Assembly: GCA_944472155.2 (NCBI GenBank)
Contig: OX235275.1
Coordinates: 58,917,228-58,981,227, forward strand
DNA length: 64,000 nt
Direction of reading: 5' to 3'
Source of the DNA: Trichobilharzia szidati
Taxonomy: Eukaryota > Platyhelminthes > Trematoda > Strigeidida > Schistosomatidae
The translations under genes were made by a program, and so were the position numbers. Positions 54,137-63,596 of the stretch are shown here, piece by piece (positions within the stretch are counted from its first letter, which is position 1; the number at the start of each line of letters is the position of its first letter). A model generated the notes under the pieces. That model worked only from the letters and a program-made list of their open reading frames with translations, was not told the origin of the DNA and ran no database searches.

Positions 54137-54862
54137 ATGTTGAATAGTACCTTTAATCAAAGTGATCACAATAATAGCCCTCATCAAGATCATTCGGACC
54201 ATCATCATCATCAGCGTCATCAGCCGACAACATCAACACTTCGAAAAAGAAGGCATAAACATAAATTAACACAAAGGAAAAAAGCATATTGGATTAAACA
54301 ATTGAATCATTATCTCCGTTGTATGGATTATCATAATATTAGTGATTATTTACGTTTTCGTAAAAATTTGAAGACAGCAGTATCATCAGGAAATCCTCGT
54401 ATCGATTTTAAAACATTTCATCAGTTGGAAAATTATTTCATAAAACATTATAATTATTGTTGTTGTGGTAGTTCAGTGCGGGAGAAAAGGAGTATGCGAA
54501 ATCATGATGAACCATTGTCTGATGACAGTAATCCGGGAACCGGAACACGCCTTCTTAATCAGTATGTCAATGCCTGGAATGGTGGGAGGATTGTCTGGGA
54601 CAGCAATTCTTCTTCGCATGGTGAGTATGATGGTGACAATTTGAAGGAACATTTTAAACAGCTTGTTAAGCAGTCAAATAGGAAAAGTAAGTTCCCGTGG
54701 TACAACCGTTTTGTTTTGTTTTTCCTAAATGTTTATGAGGCTAGTAGGGGGGATTTTACGTCTTATCCTGTGACTAATAATGATAATAGTAATACTAATA
54801 GGTTTATTCTGAACAGTGTTCAGCGGAGTTTATTGCTTTTCGTTCACGATCTTCAAATATAA
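54137..54862 (+). CDS. Hypothetical protein, candidate first coding exon (241 codons)
   Basis: Longest convincing open frame in the window, and the only large one outside repeats. I do not recognise the protein. The N-terminus is polar and low in complexity (Asn, Ser, and a DHHHHQRHQ run), followed by a strongly basic patch RKRRHKHKLTQRKK (about residues 37-50) and a region with helix-like spacing, AYWIKQLNHYLRCMDYHNI. Next come a short CCCG run near residue 112, an Asp/Ser-rich stretch, and a C-terminal part WYNRFVLFFLNVYEASRG that could be a buried helix. No signal peptide or clear membrane span. The ATG context is CACAATGT. Donor-like sites lie at 54621 (GTGAGT), 54687 (GTAAGT) and, past the stop, 54878 (GTAAGT), so the real exon may end at 54620 or 54686 and the later residues may be intron. 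Basic patch plus helices would suit a nuclear protein, but that is a guess. Confidence 0.45.
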   Translation: MLNSTFNQSDHNNSPHQDHSDHHHHQRHQPTTSTLRKRRHKHKLTQRKKAYWIKQLNHYLRCMDYHNISDYLRFRKNLKTAVSSGNPRIDFKTFHQLENYFIKHYNYCCCGSSVREKRSMRNHDEPLSDDSNPGTGTRLLNQYVNAWNGGRIVWDSNSSSHGEYDGDNLKEHFKQLVKQSNRKSKFPWYNRFVLFFLNVYEASRGDFTSYPVTNNDNSNTNRFILNSVQRSLLLFVHDLQI

Positions 54863-55650
54863 AAGATCTGATTGACAGTAAGTGGAGATCGTGTGATACA
54901 GTTCTATCTGACCTAAAGCGGAAACCAGTCCATCATTATGACGTCTCTTCTTTGTCTCCTTCGGGGAATTTAGGAGATTTGATTGTATACCAGTCATAAA
55001 AGGTTCAGGGGTACATTTTGTCAATTAAGGACACCACTTAGAAACTGTCATCTCATGTACTGAGATAAGCTGCCATCCATTGAGCTGGATAATGCTCCTT
55101 CTTCTTCTCATGTTTAATAGAAACTTCCAAATCATCAGGTTGTAAATGTTTTAAATACTCGTCAGAGAGTAAACAATACTGTTAGAGGTTATATTATCAC
55201 CATGACGATCACACTCTGGTTCTCATTTTTACTAAGGAATGTGTTTGAATTCATTTCAGACTTTTTCTAGGTACGACACAGTTGATACTACTATTCAACT
55301 GTGTCTAGACTGTAGTGGATTGAGTAGATTTCAAGCATGGAACGATCTAAAGATGTTTAAGGACTCCGGTAGGAAGATATATAAGTAACGAAAATCGATA
55401 TTTTTAAAGTGCGTTCACGTACGAAATCTTTAATTGATTAGTTATGTGTAATAGAACAATATGGATCCATCATTTTTTTATTTCGTGGTTTCTCTTCAAC
55501 TGCATTCACCTTGTTTTGTTTGATACATTGGGTTATAAGACGTAAGTGTGATAAGCTTTTATCTTAAAGAATTACAATATATCGATTTTCTATGTGAACG
55601 AAGTCTCTTCTAAGAAGAAATTATTGACAACTCTAAACACAATTAGATAA
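54863..55650. other. Downstream of candidate exon; intron or intergenic
   Basis: No further exon can be identified. A GTAAGT at 54878 is a possible splice donor. The 64-codon minus frame at 54830-55024 is unsupported. Confidence 0.4.
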
Positions 55651-55654
55651 TTTT

Positions 55655-56095
55655 CAAGAGTTGGTTTTTAAGGATTAAACATTTTTTATGAGTATGACCG
55701 CAGATTGATATCATCAGTTAGAGAACCAATGAAAACCAACAGGGACTACTGGACAGCTGTTTCGTCATTCTAGTTTAGGGATCACCGACAGTACTCACCC
55801 ACCACCAGGGGTCGGATCCAGGACCTACCTTCCGGTTACAAGGCAAGCTGGCTCGTATACCATTCAGCCACTGGTACCCAACCCAATGGTCAGCCCATTA
55901 ATTTTAACTCCTAACACTTCGTGATTTAGCGCGACTGGCACCAACCAATGTCATCGGTGGGAAATCCATCATCACACACTTGACGTCTGGATGGACCTCA
56001 CTGGTCACGACTTCTCACTAGAACTGCAGGAAACTCCGTCCTTCCTGTAGCTAGTCGTCACTAGCAAGCCTCATATTAATTTTCAATATTTGGTT
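55655..56095 (-). repeat. Family A SINE, minus, near full length (subgroup)
   Basis: 'caagagttggtttttaagga', 'gagtatgaccgcagattgat', HHR remnant at 55746-55795 (minus strand GTACTG, TCGGTGA, TCCC..., GACGAAACAGCTGTC, CAGTAG), head ('ggttacaaggcaagctggct'), 'aattttaactcctaacactt', 5' body to 'cgtcactagcaagcctcata'. Confidence 0.88.
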
Positions 56096-56104
56096 TGTAA
56101 TCAG

Positions 56105-56165
56105 TAGTGTTCTCTGAGCTGGTTAGTTTAGTTGCAGAGCTTTCGTCGTCCCCTCTTCTAGACAA
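56105..56165 (+). repeat. Family H dispersed repeat, copy 2
   Basis: 'gtgttctctgagctggttag' and 'gagctttcgtcgtcccct', compare 37628-37680. Confidence 0.5.
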
Positions 56166-56299
56166 CCTCCCCTTTCAGCGCAATTCTTAGCATAAAGTGA
56201 ACTGATTTAAATTTTCTATGAGTGATAGAATTGCATCTCCCGGGAAACCACCTTTACATGTGTATTGATCATCATTTTTATTATTGACTTGGATTTTAA

Positions 56300-56372
56300 A
56301 CTTGGTATGTAGGGATTAAATTTGTTTTTACGAGTTTGACTACGGATTGATATCATCAGTTAGAGAACCAAT
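56300..56372 (-). repeat. Family A SINE 3' end remnant, minus (subgroup)
   Basis: 'ggtatgtagggattaaattt', 'tttacgagtttgactacgga-ttgatatcatcagttagaga', then cut. It is the start of a further unit after the preceding copy. Confidence 0.7.
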
Positions 56373-57835
56373 TAGATAAGTCAATGACAGTTAAGTGATA
56401 GGTTATATTAAAATAAACTAATAAAATGTGAGTAGAACTCAAAGGATTGAAAATCAATCGATCAAAGAGTGTGATGCAACTGAATGGAAACAGAGAGTTA
56501 CTAAGGTGGATTATTCAGTATCTTTTTTGACACACATGAATCAGGTGTCAACACTTCTATTACAAGACGGGCTTGGTTATTGTGTCAGCGAATTATCCTC
56601 TATACTCCCAACATGTCTACTTGGTTTCCTCTGTCTGTTAGATGTTTAATGACTGTGGAAATCTAATCGAATTTTATTTGACTCTTTTCAGTCACTTTCT
56701 ATTGCCCCCCCCCCACCTCCTACCCGAAAAGGAACAAATGCTAAATTCTATACAGAATGAGGCGGCTGTATCTCATTGGTCAAGGCGTTCAACTTTTAAT
56801 CTGTATGTTATGGCATTGAACCCTGCGCCACCTACACACACACACACAGCAGATGGGACTTATTCCCAGTTGTGCATGGACTCATAAATGGCTTTTGAGT
56901 ATGCAAAATGACGCAACATTTACACACGACATTATTAAAGTGAAGGGAATATTGAATTAAAAGTTAGGATTTATCGGTTCAGTAAAGACAACACAAAAAA
57001 TCGATAAAATCAATATAGTACATCCGAGTATTGTTACCGATAGTGCATTTTATATTTTAAAATCGATAGTTTTTTCTTCTTTCGTGGTAGTACTCATGAT
57101 GAAAACATTTAGATGATGTAATAATCGGTAATGATTGTAGGTGGATTGAAAAAAAATACAACTGGAGGACGGCAGGACTCAAACTAGAGACCCACAACCA
57201 GCTGTCATTTGAATAAATGCTGCCTATTATGTTACTTTCGGTTAACTACAAGCACTGACTGTCCAACTGTTCAAGTTTTCTCACACTAGGGAGAAGTCGT
57301 CGACTCAACCTGATGGATGACGTCAAACTCCAACTAAATGACATGACATGATGACTGGAGTGCATGATAGAAATCCCAAAAGTTTCAAGAATGTCTATAT
57401 GAATGACATCGTGTGTATTTTCTCTATCTATCTAGACAGTTGGGAATAAAGATGAAATCATATAGGTTATTCACTTATTGATTTTTCCCTCTCACTTTCC
57501 CTACTTTTTTTTACTAGTATCAACTTTTTTCATTGCTGCGGTTAGTTAGATACCATCGGTACACAGGTACACATAAGTACGCTTTAACAAGTGGTACTTC
57601 TTCCAAATAACTTGATTTGACCTCAATACTGCACGGTTATTTTTCTCCATTTATGGAGTTTTGTCACAATTCAGGTCAACTCAACTCAGCTAAAACGGTT
57701 GGATGGCAGATTTGTAGCCATAGAAAATCAAATGACTCTTGCCTATAAAGAACTGTACATGTCAAAATCACGGTCTAACGGAATCCTCTTGCAATATCAT
57801 TATTATCCGCTGAATAATCTTTGATGTCCAACAGG
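56372..57835. other. No recognised gene
   Basis: Short open frames at 56428-56887 have no recognised motif. There is a C10 run at 56705 and a CA run at 56830. I see nothing else. Confidence 0.45.
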
Positions 57836-58035
57836 ACAAGCCGGAATAGCTCAGTGGTAACGTCTCTGACTGCAGGCGGCACTGGGTGACGTGGGTTCGA
57901 ATCTCAGAAGGGACATGAGTTCCTTCGAGGTGGTTGCAGATACGCTTGCCTTGCTAACTGGTGAGTGCCAACTAGCACGAAACCTAGGTCAGGCTGGGCT
58001 TCTTACCGATTACCCCCAACTATCTAATAATGCAG
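57835..58035 (+). repeat. Family B SINE, plus
   Basis: A box 'tagctcagtggtaacg', 'ctgactgcaggcggcac', B box 'gggttcgaatctc', 'agggacatgagttccttcga', HHR at 57947-58000, 'ttacccccaactatctaata'. The 3' section after this is missing. Confidence 0.9.
57947..58000 (+). ncRNA. Hammerhead ribozyme-like motif (family B)
   Basis: Core CTGGTGA (57958-57964). Stem II GTGC/GCAC is perfect with loop CAACTA. GAAA is at 57979-57982, palindromic stem III ACCTAGGT, C17 at 57990. Stem I pairs GCCTTGCT with GGCTGGGC through seven of eight positions, two of them wobbles. Confidence 0.75.
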
Positions 58036-58084
58036 ACAGAATGGGATGATTTTTCGAAGGAACTTCATTGTAGTACTGACAATA

Positions 58085-58148
58085 GTAGTGTAACAACAGA
58101 AGGCAAGACACAGAAGCCAAGGTATATTTTTCATTAATCAAACCACTG

Positions 58149-58192
<44 letters not shown>

Positions 58193-58255
58193 GTGGGAAT
58201 ATGTGAGAACCATATTCTGTTGGAACAATATTGTCTGTATCACACCACCACACTA
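58085..58255 (+). repeat. Family D dispersed repeat, copy 2, with (TA)n insert
   Basis: 'agacacagaagccaaggtat' and 'ttttcattaatcaaaccact', then a (TA)n run at about 58147-58187, then 'tgtgagaaccatattctgtt' and 'attgtctgtatcacaccacc', all found in reverse at 63240-63490. Confidence 0.75.
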
Positions 58256-59000
58256 GTATGATAATGGTGATAGGAAATTTGCGCTTTGTTCGAAATGCAG
58301 CATTATCTCAACCCTTCATTGATTTCATCTGGCAAATAAATCCATATGAATTAAATTGTGTGAGTAGATGAGGTGTGATATAAGGACTGTATGGGACGGA
58401 TTCGAACTATAGACCTCTAACCACATAAAATAATGACGAGCATCAATACGGATTAAAATGAGTAGGTGTGATGAGTGAACAACTAGAGATCTATGACATT
58501 CAGGGAAGACTTGATTTCTTTCTTATCGTTAAGAAGGTATTCATTTTCATCAAATAGGAAACGTGATTTAATTACGTAACAAGAACAAGATAGTGATTGC
58601 CCACTCTCCCTAATTCAAAATGCTCATTTTGTCACATTTTTTCTTAGTGTCTATGTGAAGTGGTGCAGCGGGTAAAAACTTGTTCATCACTTGACTTTTA
58701 AAAATGATGCGTAATCCGATAGATAATGCAATAAAAGCTAACATCCTGACTTGTTGTTACCATGGTAACTGGTTAGATAAGAGAAGTCAATTTTTTTCCA
58801 GTTCAAGCCTTATCGTTACACCAAGTGTCATGCATGCAAACCCAGATACATACAGAAAAGGGATTGCTCAGTCTTTGAAACTATAGATTGGAGGTTAGCA
58901 GTGTAGTCCAGCATGTAGATGTCTCTTTTTGCTGGCTGTGTAATTTTGACCATCCTCGACACCTACTTCAAAAATCTTCTCATAGGCATGGATTAAATAA
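58255..59000. other. No recognised gene
   Basis: No feature recognised. Confidence 0.45.
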
Positions 59001-59049
59001 TCCCCCACACTTCTCTTTCCTCTCTATCCTCTACTAACCCTCACTATAA

Positions 59050-59345
59050 TAAAATTATCTTTAAGTCACTTATTACCATTATTAATATTATTATTATTAC
59101 TAAAATTTGAATTTATTATTGATCGATTAGACACTTAAAGTAATCAATAAACCTGTATAGACATCTTAATATACATTCATATTACCCCTACCTTTTATGA
59201 ACTATAAGTCTAATTAAATTATCTTTAAGTAACTTTTATTATTATTATTATTAGGATTCAAATTTGAATCTATTACTAATCGATTAAACACCTAAATTAA
59301 TCAATAAATTCCTTCAGACATTATATTTTAGCATGTATAATGGGG
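59050..59345 (+). repeat. Local tandem duplication, period about 164
   Basis: 'aaattatctttaagt' starts at 59052 and again at 59216. Each unit continues with a TTA-rich run, 'aaatttgaat', a 'gatcgattagacac/aatcgattaaacac' block and 'aatcaataaa'. Confidence 0.8.
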
Positions 59346-59703
59346 AAGAGCAAATAACTAGCCCCCCTACCTAAGCAGCTGATCGAATACTGGGATGATG
59401 CATATTGCTCAGCCAGTTCTATATTTTTTTATACATATTTTTTAATGATTATGGAATCAAGAAAGAGTTCAGGGAGGGGGAGGGGCAGGGGTTACGCGTA
59501 TATTCCTCAACTCAGAATATGCACCTGGGTCTCTAATGTTATAATAAAAAAGAAATTGATTTGAATAAATGATTTGAACACCTGTCATCTGTCTTTCTCA
59601 ATGCACGTGCACCTTATATTAGTATTGGTATTAGTATTAGTAATAGTAGTGATAGTGATAACGATAATAATGATGTTTGTAACGTATGACTTTCACACTT
59701 AAC

Positions 59704-59750
<47 letters not shown>

Positions 59751-60205
59751 TTATTCGATTTGCGATAATTTATTCGCTCTCTCGTTCATTCTTTATGTGT
59801 CCCTTCAAATCTCAACATAACAACACAACACAACTGTGGTTAGGTTAGCAATGTGAATAATCAATCAGTGAGTAAATCTTGACTCTTTTTGTGTGTATGT
59901 GTGTGTGGGGGTGTGTGAACTGACTTAATGTATGCCTTATTAATGTAGGTTGATATATTTATATATATTTTTGAATATCATTGATCACACACGTGTGTAC
60001 GAGCATATAGTTGTCAACTCTAATATTGAATATTATGATCGGTCGTGCATTCTATGCATATTTTATTCTATTCTATTGTATTGTATTGTATTGAACACAA
60101 CTAAAAAGCCATAGATACGAATAATGACTAGTGTAAGAATTTATCAACAAAAGGCGTCAATAAACAATCCATCTAATCAATATTGTATAGATTTTTAAAA
60201 AAATC
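59345..60205. repeat. Simple-sequence island 10
   Basis: Includes a long (TTA)n run at 59707-59749, TAGTATTGGTATTAG units at 59620-59645, (GT)n at 59890-59905 and TTCTATTGTATTG units at 60065-60092. Confidence 0.75.
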
Positions 60206-60330
60206 CAACAACAAATATTGATTGGGAGCAAACAATATTCCTAGTTTTGATAACTTCCTCATCATCCACTGCCTCTATAGTGTTATACATATATATAATA
60301 CTTAATATTACTGTTATTATTGACACCATT
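60205..60330. repeat. Family F dispersed repeat, copy 2
   Basis: Shares 'ttttgataacttcctcatca' and 'gcctctatagtgttataca' with 908-955. Confidence 0.45.
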
Positions 60331-60371
60331 GATGTGTTTCTTTTGTTTAAATAATATTGACCTGTTCAATA

Positions 60372-61345
60372 AATCCTTTAATTCCTACAGGAACATAGGG
60401 CTTCAACCGTGCGTCTCCATTACGTTCGGTTCTCTGCTAGAGTCTTCACCTGGCTCCAAGTCTGCCCACACGTTTTCATATCCTCTTCACATGACCTTCT
60501 CCAAGTCACCCTTTCACTGACGACCAACTCGCCGCTTCCTCTCACTCGAGCAATGGCTTGTCTGGTGATGTCACTTGATGGTTTCCTAAGAGTGGCCAAT
60601 CCATCTCTTGCGTTCAAATCCTGTTTTTGTTGCTCATCGGTGCACTGGAGAATCTTTTGTTTCACCATCCCTCTCTCTTCTATTAGTTTCCAAGTGTCCG
60701 TAGTGAGCCATTGTTTGTCCTGTCTCTTCTTTCTGCCTAGAACTTCCATGCAGGTTTGACTCCACACTGTCTTCAAGTTGTTCCAGTGCTTTTCGACGCT
60801 GACCTCTTCGCCAGTGTTGATTTGTGTCTCGGCTTTGTCTTTTATGATTACAGTGAAGATGTCCTTTGTGTCCTTGTCCTTCAGTTTCTGAGTGTTGAAC
60901 TTGGCTTGTGGTCTATCTGCAGCTCCTGATTCTCTGAAAGCTTTTAGTTTGATTTGGATTGTCCCTTGTACGAGGTAGTGGTCTGAGCCAAAGTCTGCTC
61001 CTCTTCTTACTTTTGTGTTCAGCAGGCTGCGCCTTCACTTCCTTGAGATTGAGATGAAGTCGATTTGGTTTTTGGTTCGCCCATCTGGTGACGCGCATGT
61101 AGCCTTGTGGATATCCTTGTGTTTGTATACGCTGCCACCAATCACTAGTTCATTGAAGGCGCAGAAGTCGGCGAAGAGTTCTCCGTTTTCATTCATTTCT
61201 CCGAGAGCTTCTCTACCCATGATGAGTTCCCTTCCTGTGTTATCTGATCCCAGTTCGGCGTTCATGTCTCCCATTAGTATTTTGATGTCACCAGCTGGAG
61301 TATTGTCCATTGTTGTCTGCAGTTGTCTGTAGAATGCGCACAATT
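60372..61345 (-). pseudogene. RTE/SR2-like LINE with endonuclease domain, reverse transcriptase deleted
   Basis: Minus-strand translation begins FYRQLQTTMDNTPAGDIK, then MGDMNAELGSDNTG (GD.NA motif of APE-type endonucleases), CAFNELVIGGSVYKHKDIHK, SPDGRTKNQIDF and, after one in-frame TGA, RRGADFGSDHYLV (SDH motif). It continues with KTVWSQTCMEVLGRKKR and then jumps, near 60600, directly to LATLRKPSSDITRQAIARV and the C-terminal RTWRRSCEEDM-like end. The whole central reverse transcriptase domain is missing. Usual 3' tail (GAAGCCCTATGTTCC..GGAA) at 60372. The 5' end is truncated, lacking the first part of the endonuclease. Dead as an autonomous element. Confidence 0.92.
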
Positions 61346-61479
61346 CAAAAAAGACGCGTGTAAGTGAGTGGTAATATGGTAATATGCATAAAATAATGTA
61401 TATATACATAATACTAACAGATAAAATTAATAAAAGAAGTCTGTTAATGCTACAACAGTTAATTTGTAAACATTTGAGA

Positions 61480-61745
61480 TCAATTGTTTGAGAACAGTGG
61501 AAAACCAGCAGGGAGTACTGGTAGACAGATGCAGTAGTGGACCTTCCTGGCTCCAAGGCAAGATAGTAGACCTTTGAGCCATACTGGGATCATACTGAAT
61601 AGTCTATAGTTTTAGGCGCAACCACCAATCAGTGTCACTGGCGAGAGTTTATCCTAACACTCCAATAGTCATAACTTCTCCCGCTAGAACTCCGAGAAAC
61701 TTCGTCCAGTGGCCAGTCACCAGTGGACACTAGATTAGTTTTATT
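61480..61745 (-). repeat. Family A SINE, minus, ribozyme deleted
   Basis: 'gtttgagaacagtggaaaac', 'gggagtactggtagacagat', then head remnant ('tccaaggcaagatagtagac'), 'ctcccgctagaactccgaga' and 'cagtcaccagtggacactag'. The stretch between stem I 3' strand and B box is lost. Confidence 0.75.
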
Positions 61746-62150
61746 GAGTTAGGGGATGGGGAAAGATTGTCAGATTATTTTAACAGTCAACTGGTGACGA
61801 TAGCCAAGGAGGTAAAGAAAGCGACTCAACTTTTTGTTTTTGTCTTCTAAATATCTTGACGGGAAACTTTCCCTTACATATACGGGTAGAATCTTCATTC
61901 AGCATTTTCGGCCATATAGTTTCTTTACAAACAGAAATAACAAAAACTTGTATGTAAAACTACATTGAAATTTATGCTTAGTTACCAAGATAAATATTGG
62001 TGAAGCTAATCAGTTGTGATAGAAAAGGGAACTTCGTATTGATTTTTCTTTCAACTGAGTGTTTGATTGGTAATTTATTCACCTTAAAATATGCCAGATC
62101 CTGAAGTGGAGATATAACGGATGTCCCGGTTAACTGACAGAATCATTTGA
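61745..62150. other. No recognised gene
   Basis: No feature recognised. Confidence 0.4.
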
Positions 62151-62154
62151 AGTT

Positions 62155-62340
62155 ATGCTTTATCACGAATTGATATCAGTTAGAGGATCGCCGAAAAGAA
62201 AAGTTTGGTTGGATGGTTGTATCGTCCTTAGGGACATCAGGGATCCCAAAACTAGGCGGGAACATGTGTCCGGGCTTCTCTGGTTTTCAATGATTTTTGA
62301 AATGGTGAAGAAATCCTACTTGAGATTGACTGAACACCTA
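62155..62340. repeat. Family A SINE mosaic remnant
   Basis: 'cacgaattgatatcagttag' and 'gttgtatcgtccttagggac' (minus-like), then 'ctctggttttcaatgatttt' and 'acctacaaatcaatattta' (plus-like): two opposite 3' bodies abutting. Confidence 0.55.
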
Positions 62341-62359
62341 CAAATCAATATTTAAAGCC

Positions 62360-62710
62360 GTGACGAGTAAGGTACAGCAGAAGCCATTGCGAAGTGGTCT
62401 CTCTATTTCATGAAATGGTAGAAGTTAGAATTCATGGGCTGGTCATTGGATCGCGTCGGGTCCCAGTGGTTAAATGGTCTACGAGCTCACTCGCCAGCCT
62501 TGTAACCAAAAAGTTTTGGGTTCTTACCTTGGCGGTGGGTGTGTATTGAGAAGAGTCCCGAACAGGGACGAAACAGTTGGTTGTCCAGTACTCCAGCAGT
62601 ATTGCTGGTTTTCCAATGCTCCTCTAACCGATGCCATGAGTTGATGATGAAATTCTCCAACCAATCAAACAAAATATCCCTCCCTATAAAACCAATACCT
62701 GAAAATCAAT
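62360..62710 (+). repeat. Family A SINE, plus
   Basis: 'gccattgcgaagtggtctct', 'agaagttagaattcatgggc', head at 62457-62530 (A box 'tggttaaatgg', B box decayed), ribozyme at 62543-62602, 'ggttttccaatgctcctcta', 'caaacaaaatatccctccct'. Confidence 0.87.
62543..62602 (+). ncRNA. Hammerhead ribozyme-like motif (family A), decayed
   Basis: GTATTG, GAGAAGA (off consensus), stem II GTCC/GGAC perfect with loop CGAACA (minus strand not needed), GAAA intact, ACAGTTGGTTGT, then CCAGTAC. Confidence 0.55.
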
Positions 62711-62759
62711 ATTTGGAGAATGATAGATTGAGAATCTATTCTGAGGTCTTGTAGTCAAA

Positions 62760-63235
62760 ATAATATTCAACACTTTCTCGTACTTTATTAGTATTCTATT
62801 TTTTTCTGATCTTTTAGTGATTTTTTATTCATATATTATGGATTGAAATGAGTTGGATAGCAAGTGGAAACCGTTGGATCATTAAAGGATGATCCCGATC
62901 AGAGACATACATACAAATACACACAAGGCTAAATAAGATCTAGTTCAGTTCTTGTTGTGTGTGTTTGTATTGTTGTAAAAATCAATAAATATATATATTT
63001 TCGCTATATGAATCCGTCTGGCACTTATTGTGTAGATTGATACGAGATGAAGGTCATTGAATATAGCTGACGTGAAATGTCTCTTTTATCCACCCACACT
63101 CTCGTGACTTCTATCTATAGCCTTCTCTGAATTTGTGATGAATAGCTTGAAAGTTGGACAGTACAGATCAATAACTAACATCTTTTCTGTCATGTATATA
63201 TGACTAATTGTCAGCTGTAGTGCTTTTGATTTCTT
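62760..63235. other. No recognised gene
   Basis: AT-rich, with a CA run at 62920 and a GT run at 62955. I see nothing else. Confidence 0.45.
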
Positions 63236-63239
63236 AAGA

Positions 63240-63490
63240 AAGTGGGGTGGTGCGATACAGACAATGTGTGTTCCAACGGAATATGATTCTCACATATTTC
63301 CACAGTTTAATACGGACGGCATTAGCAACAGAATACTATATGTGTATTTGAACATTGTATTTCATATCGTTTAATGTAAGCCAAAATCACACGCTTAGTA
63401 AATGGTTAACGAATATAAACTGTGTATAAATATGTCAACAGCGGTTTGATTAATGAAAAATATACCTTAGCTTCTGTGTCTTGCTTAATA
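63240..63490 (-). repeat. Family D dispersed repeat, copy 3, longest
   Basis: Plus-strand order: 'gtggggtggtgcgatacaga', 'ggaatatgattctcacatat', then 'taagccaaaatcacacgctt', 'gttaacgaatataaactgtg', 'tttgattaatgaaaaatata-cctta' and 'ttctgtgtcttgc'. It links the separate parts seen in copies 1 and 2. Confidence 0.75.
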
Positions 63491-63596
63491 TCATAACAGA
63501 AACACTATTTACAGTCTTTCTGCTGATGGAATCATAAATTCACCTAACTTACAAACAGGCTAAATGGAAATGCTACAATTCTTGCATTTCTAAGTA

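Noticed and set aside
54878..54883. Definite exon end at the third GTAAGT
   Set aside because: It lies after the in-frame stop, so it could only be used by a non-coding or alternative model; kept as a possibility only.
59707..59749. CRISPR-like regular repeat
   Set aside because: It is a pure (TTA)n microsatellite with no spacers; eukaryotic context.
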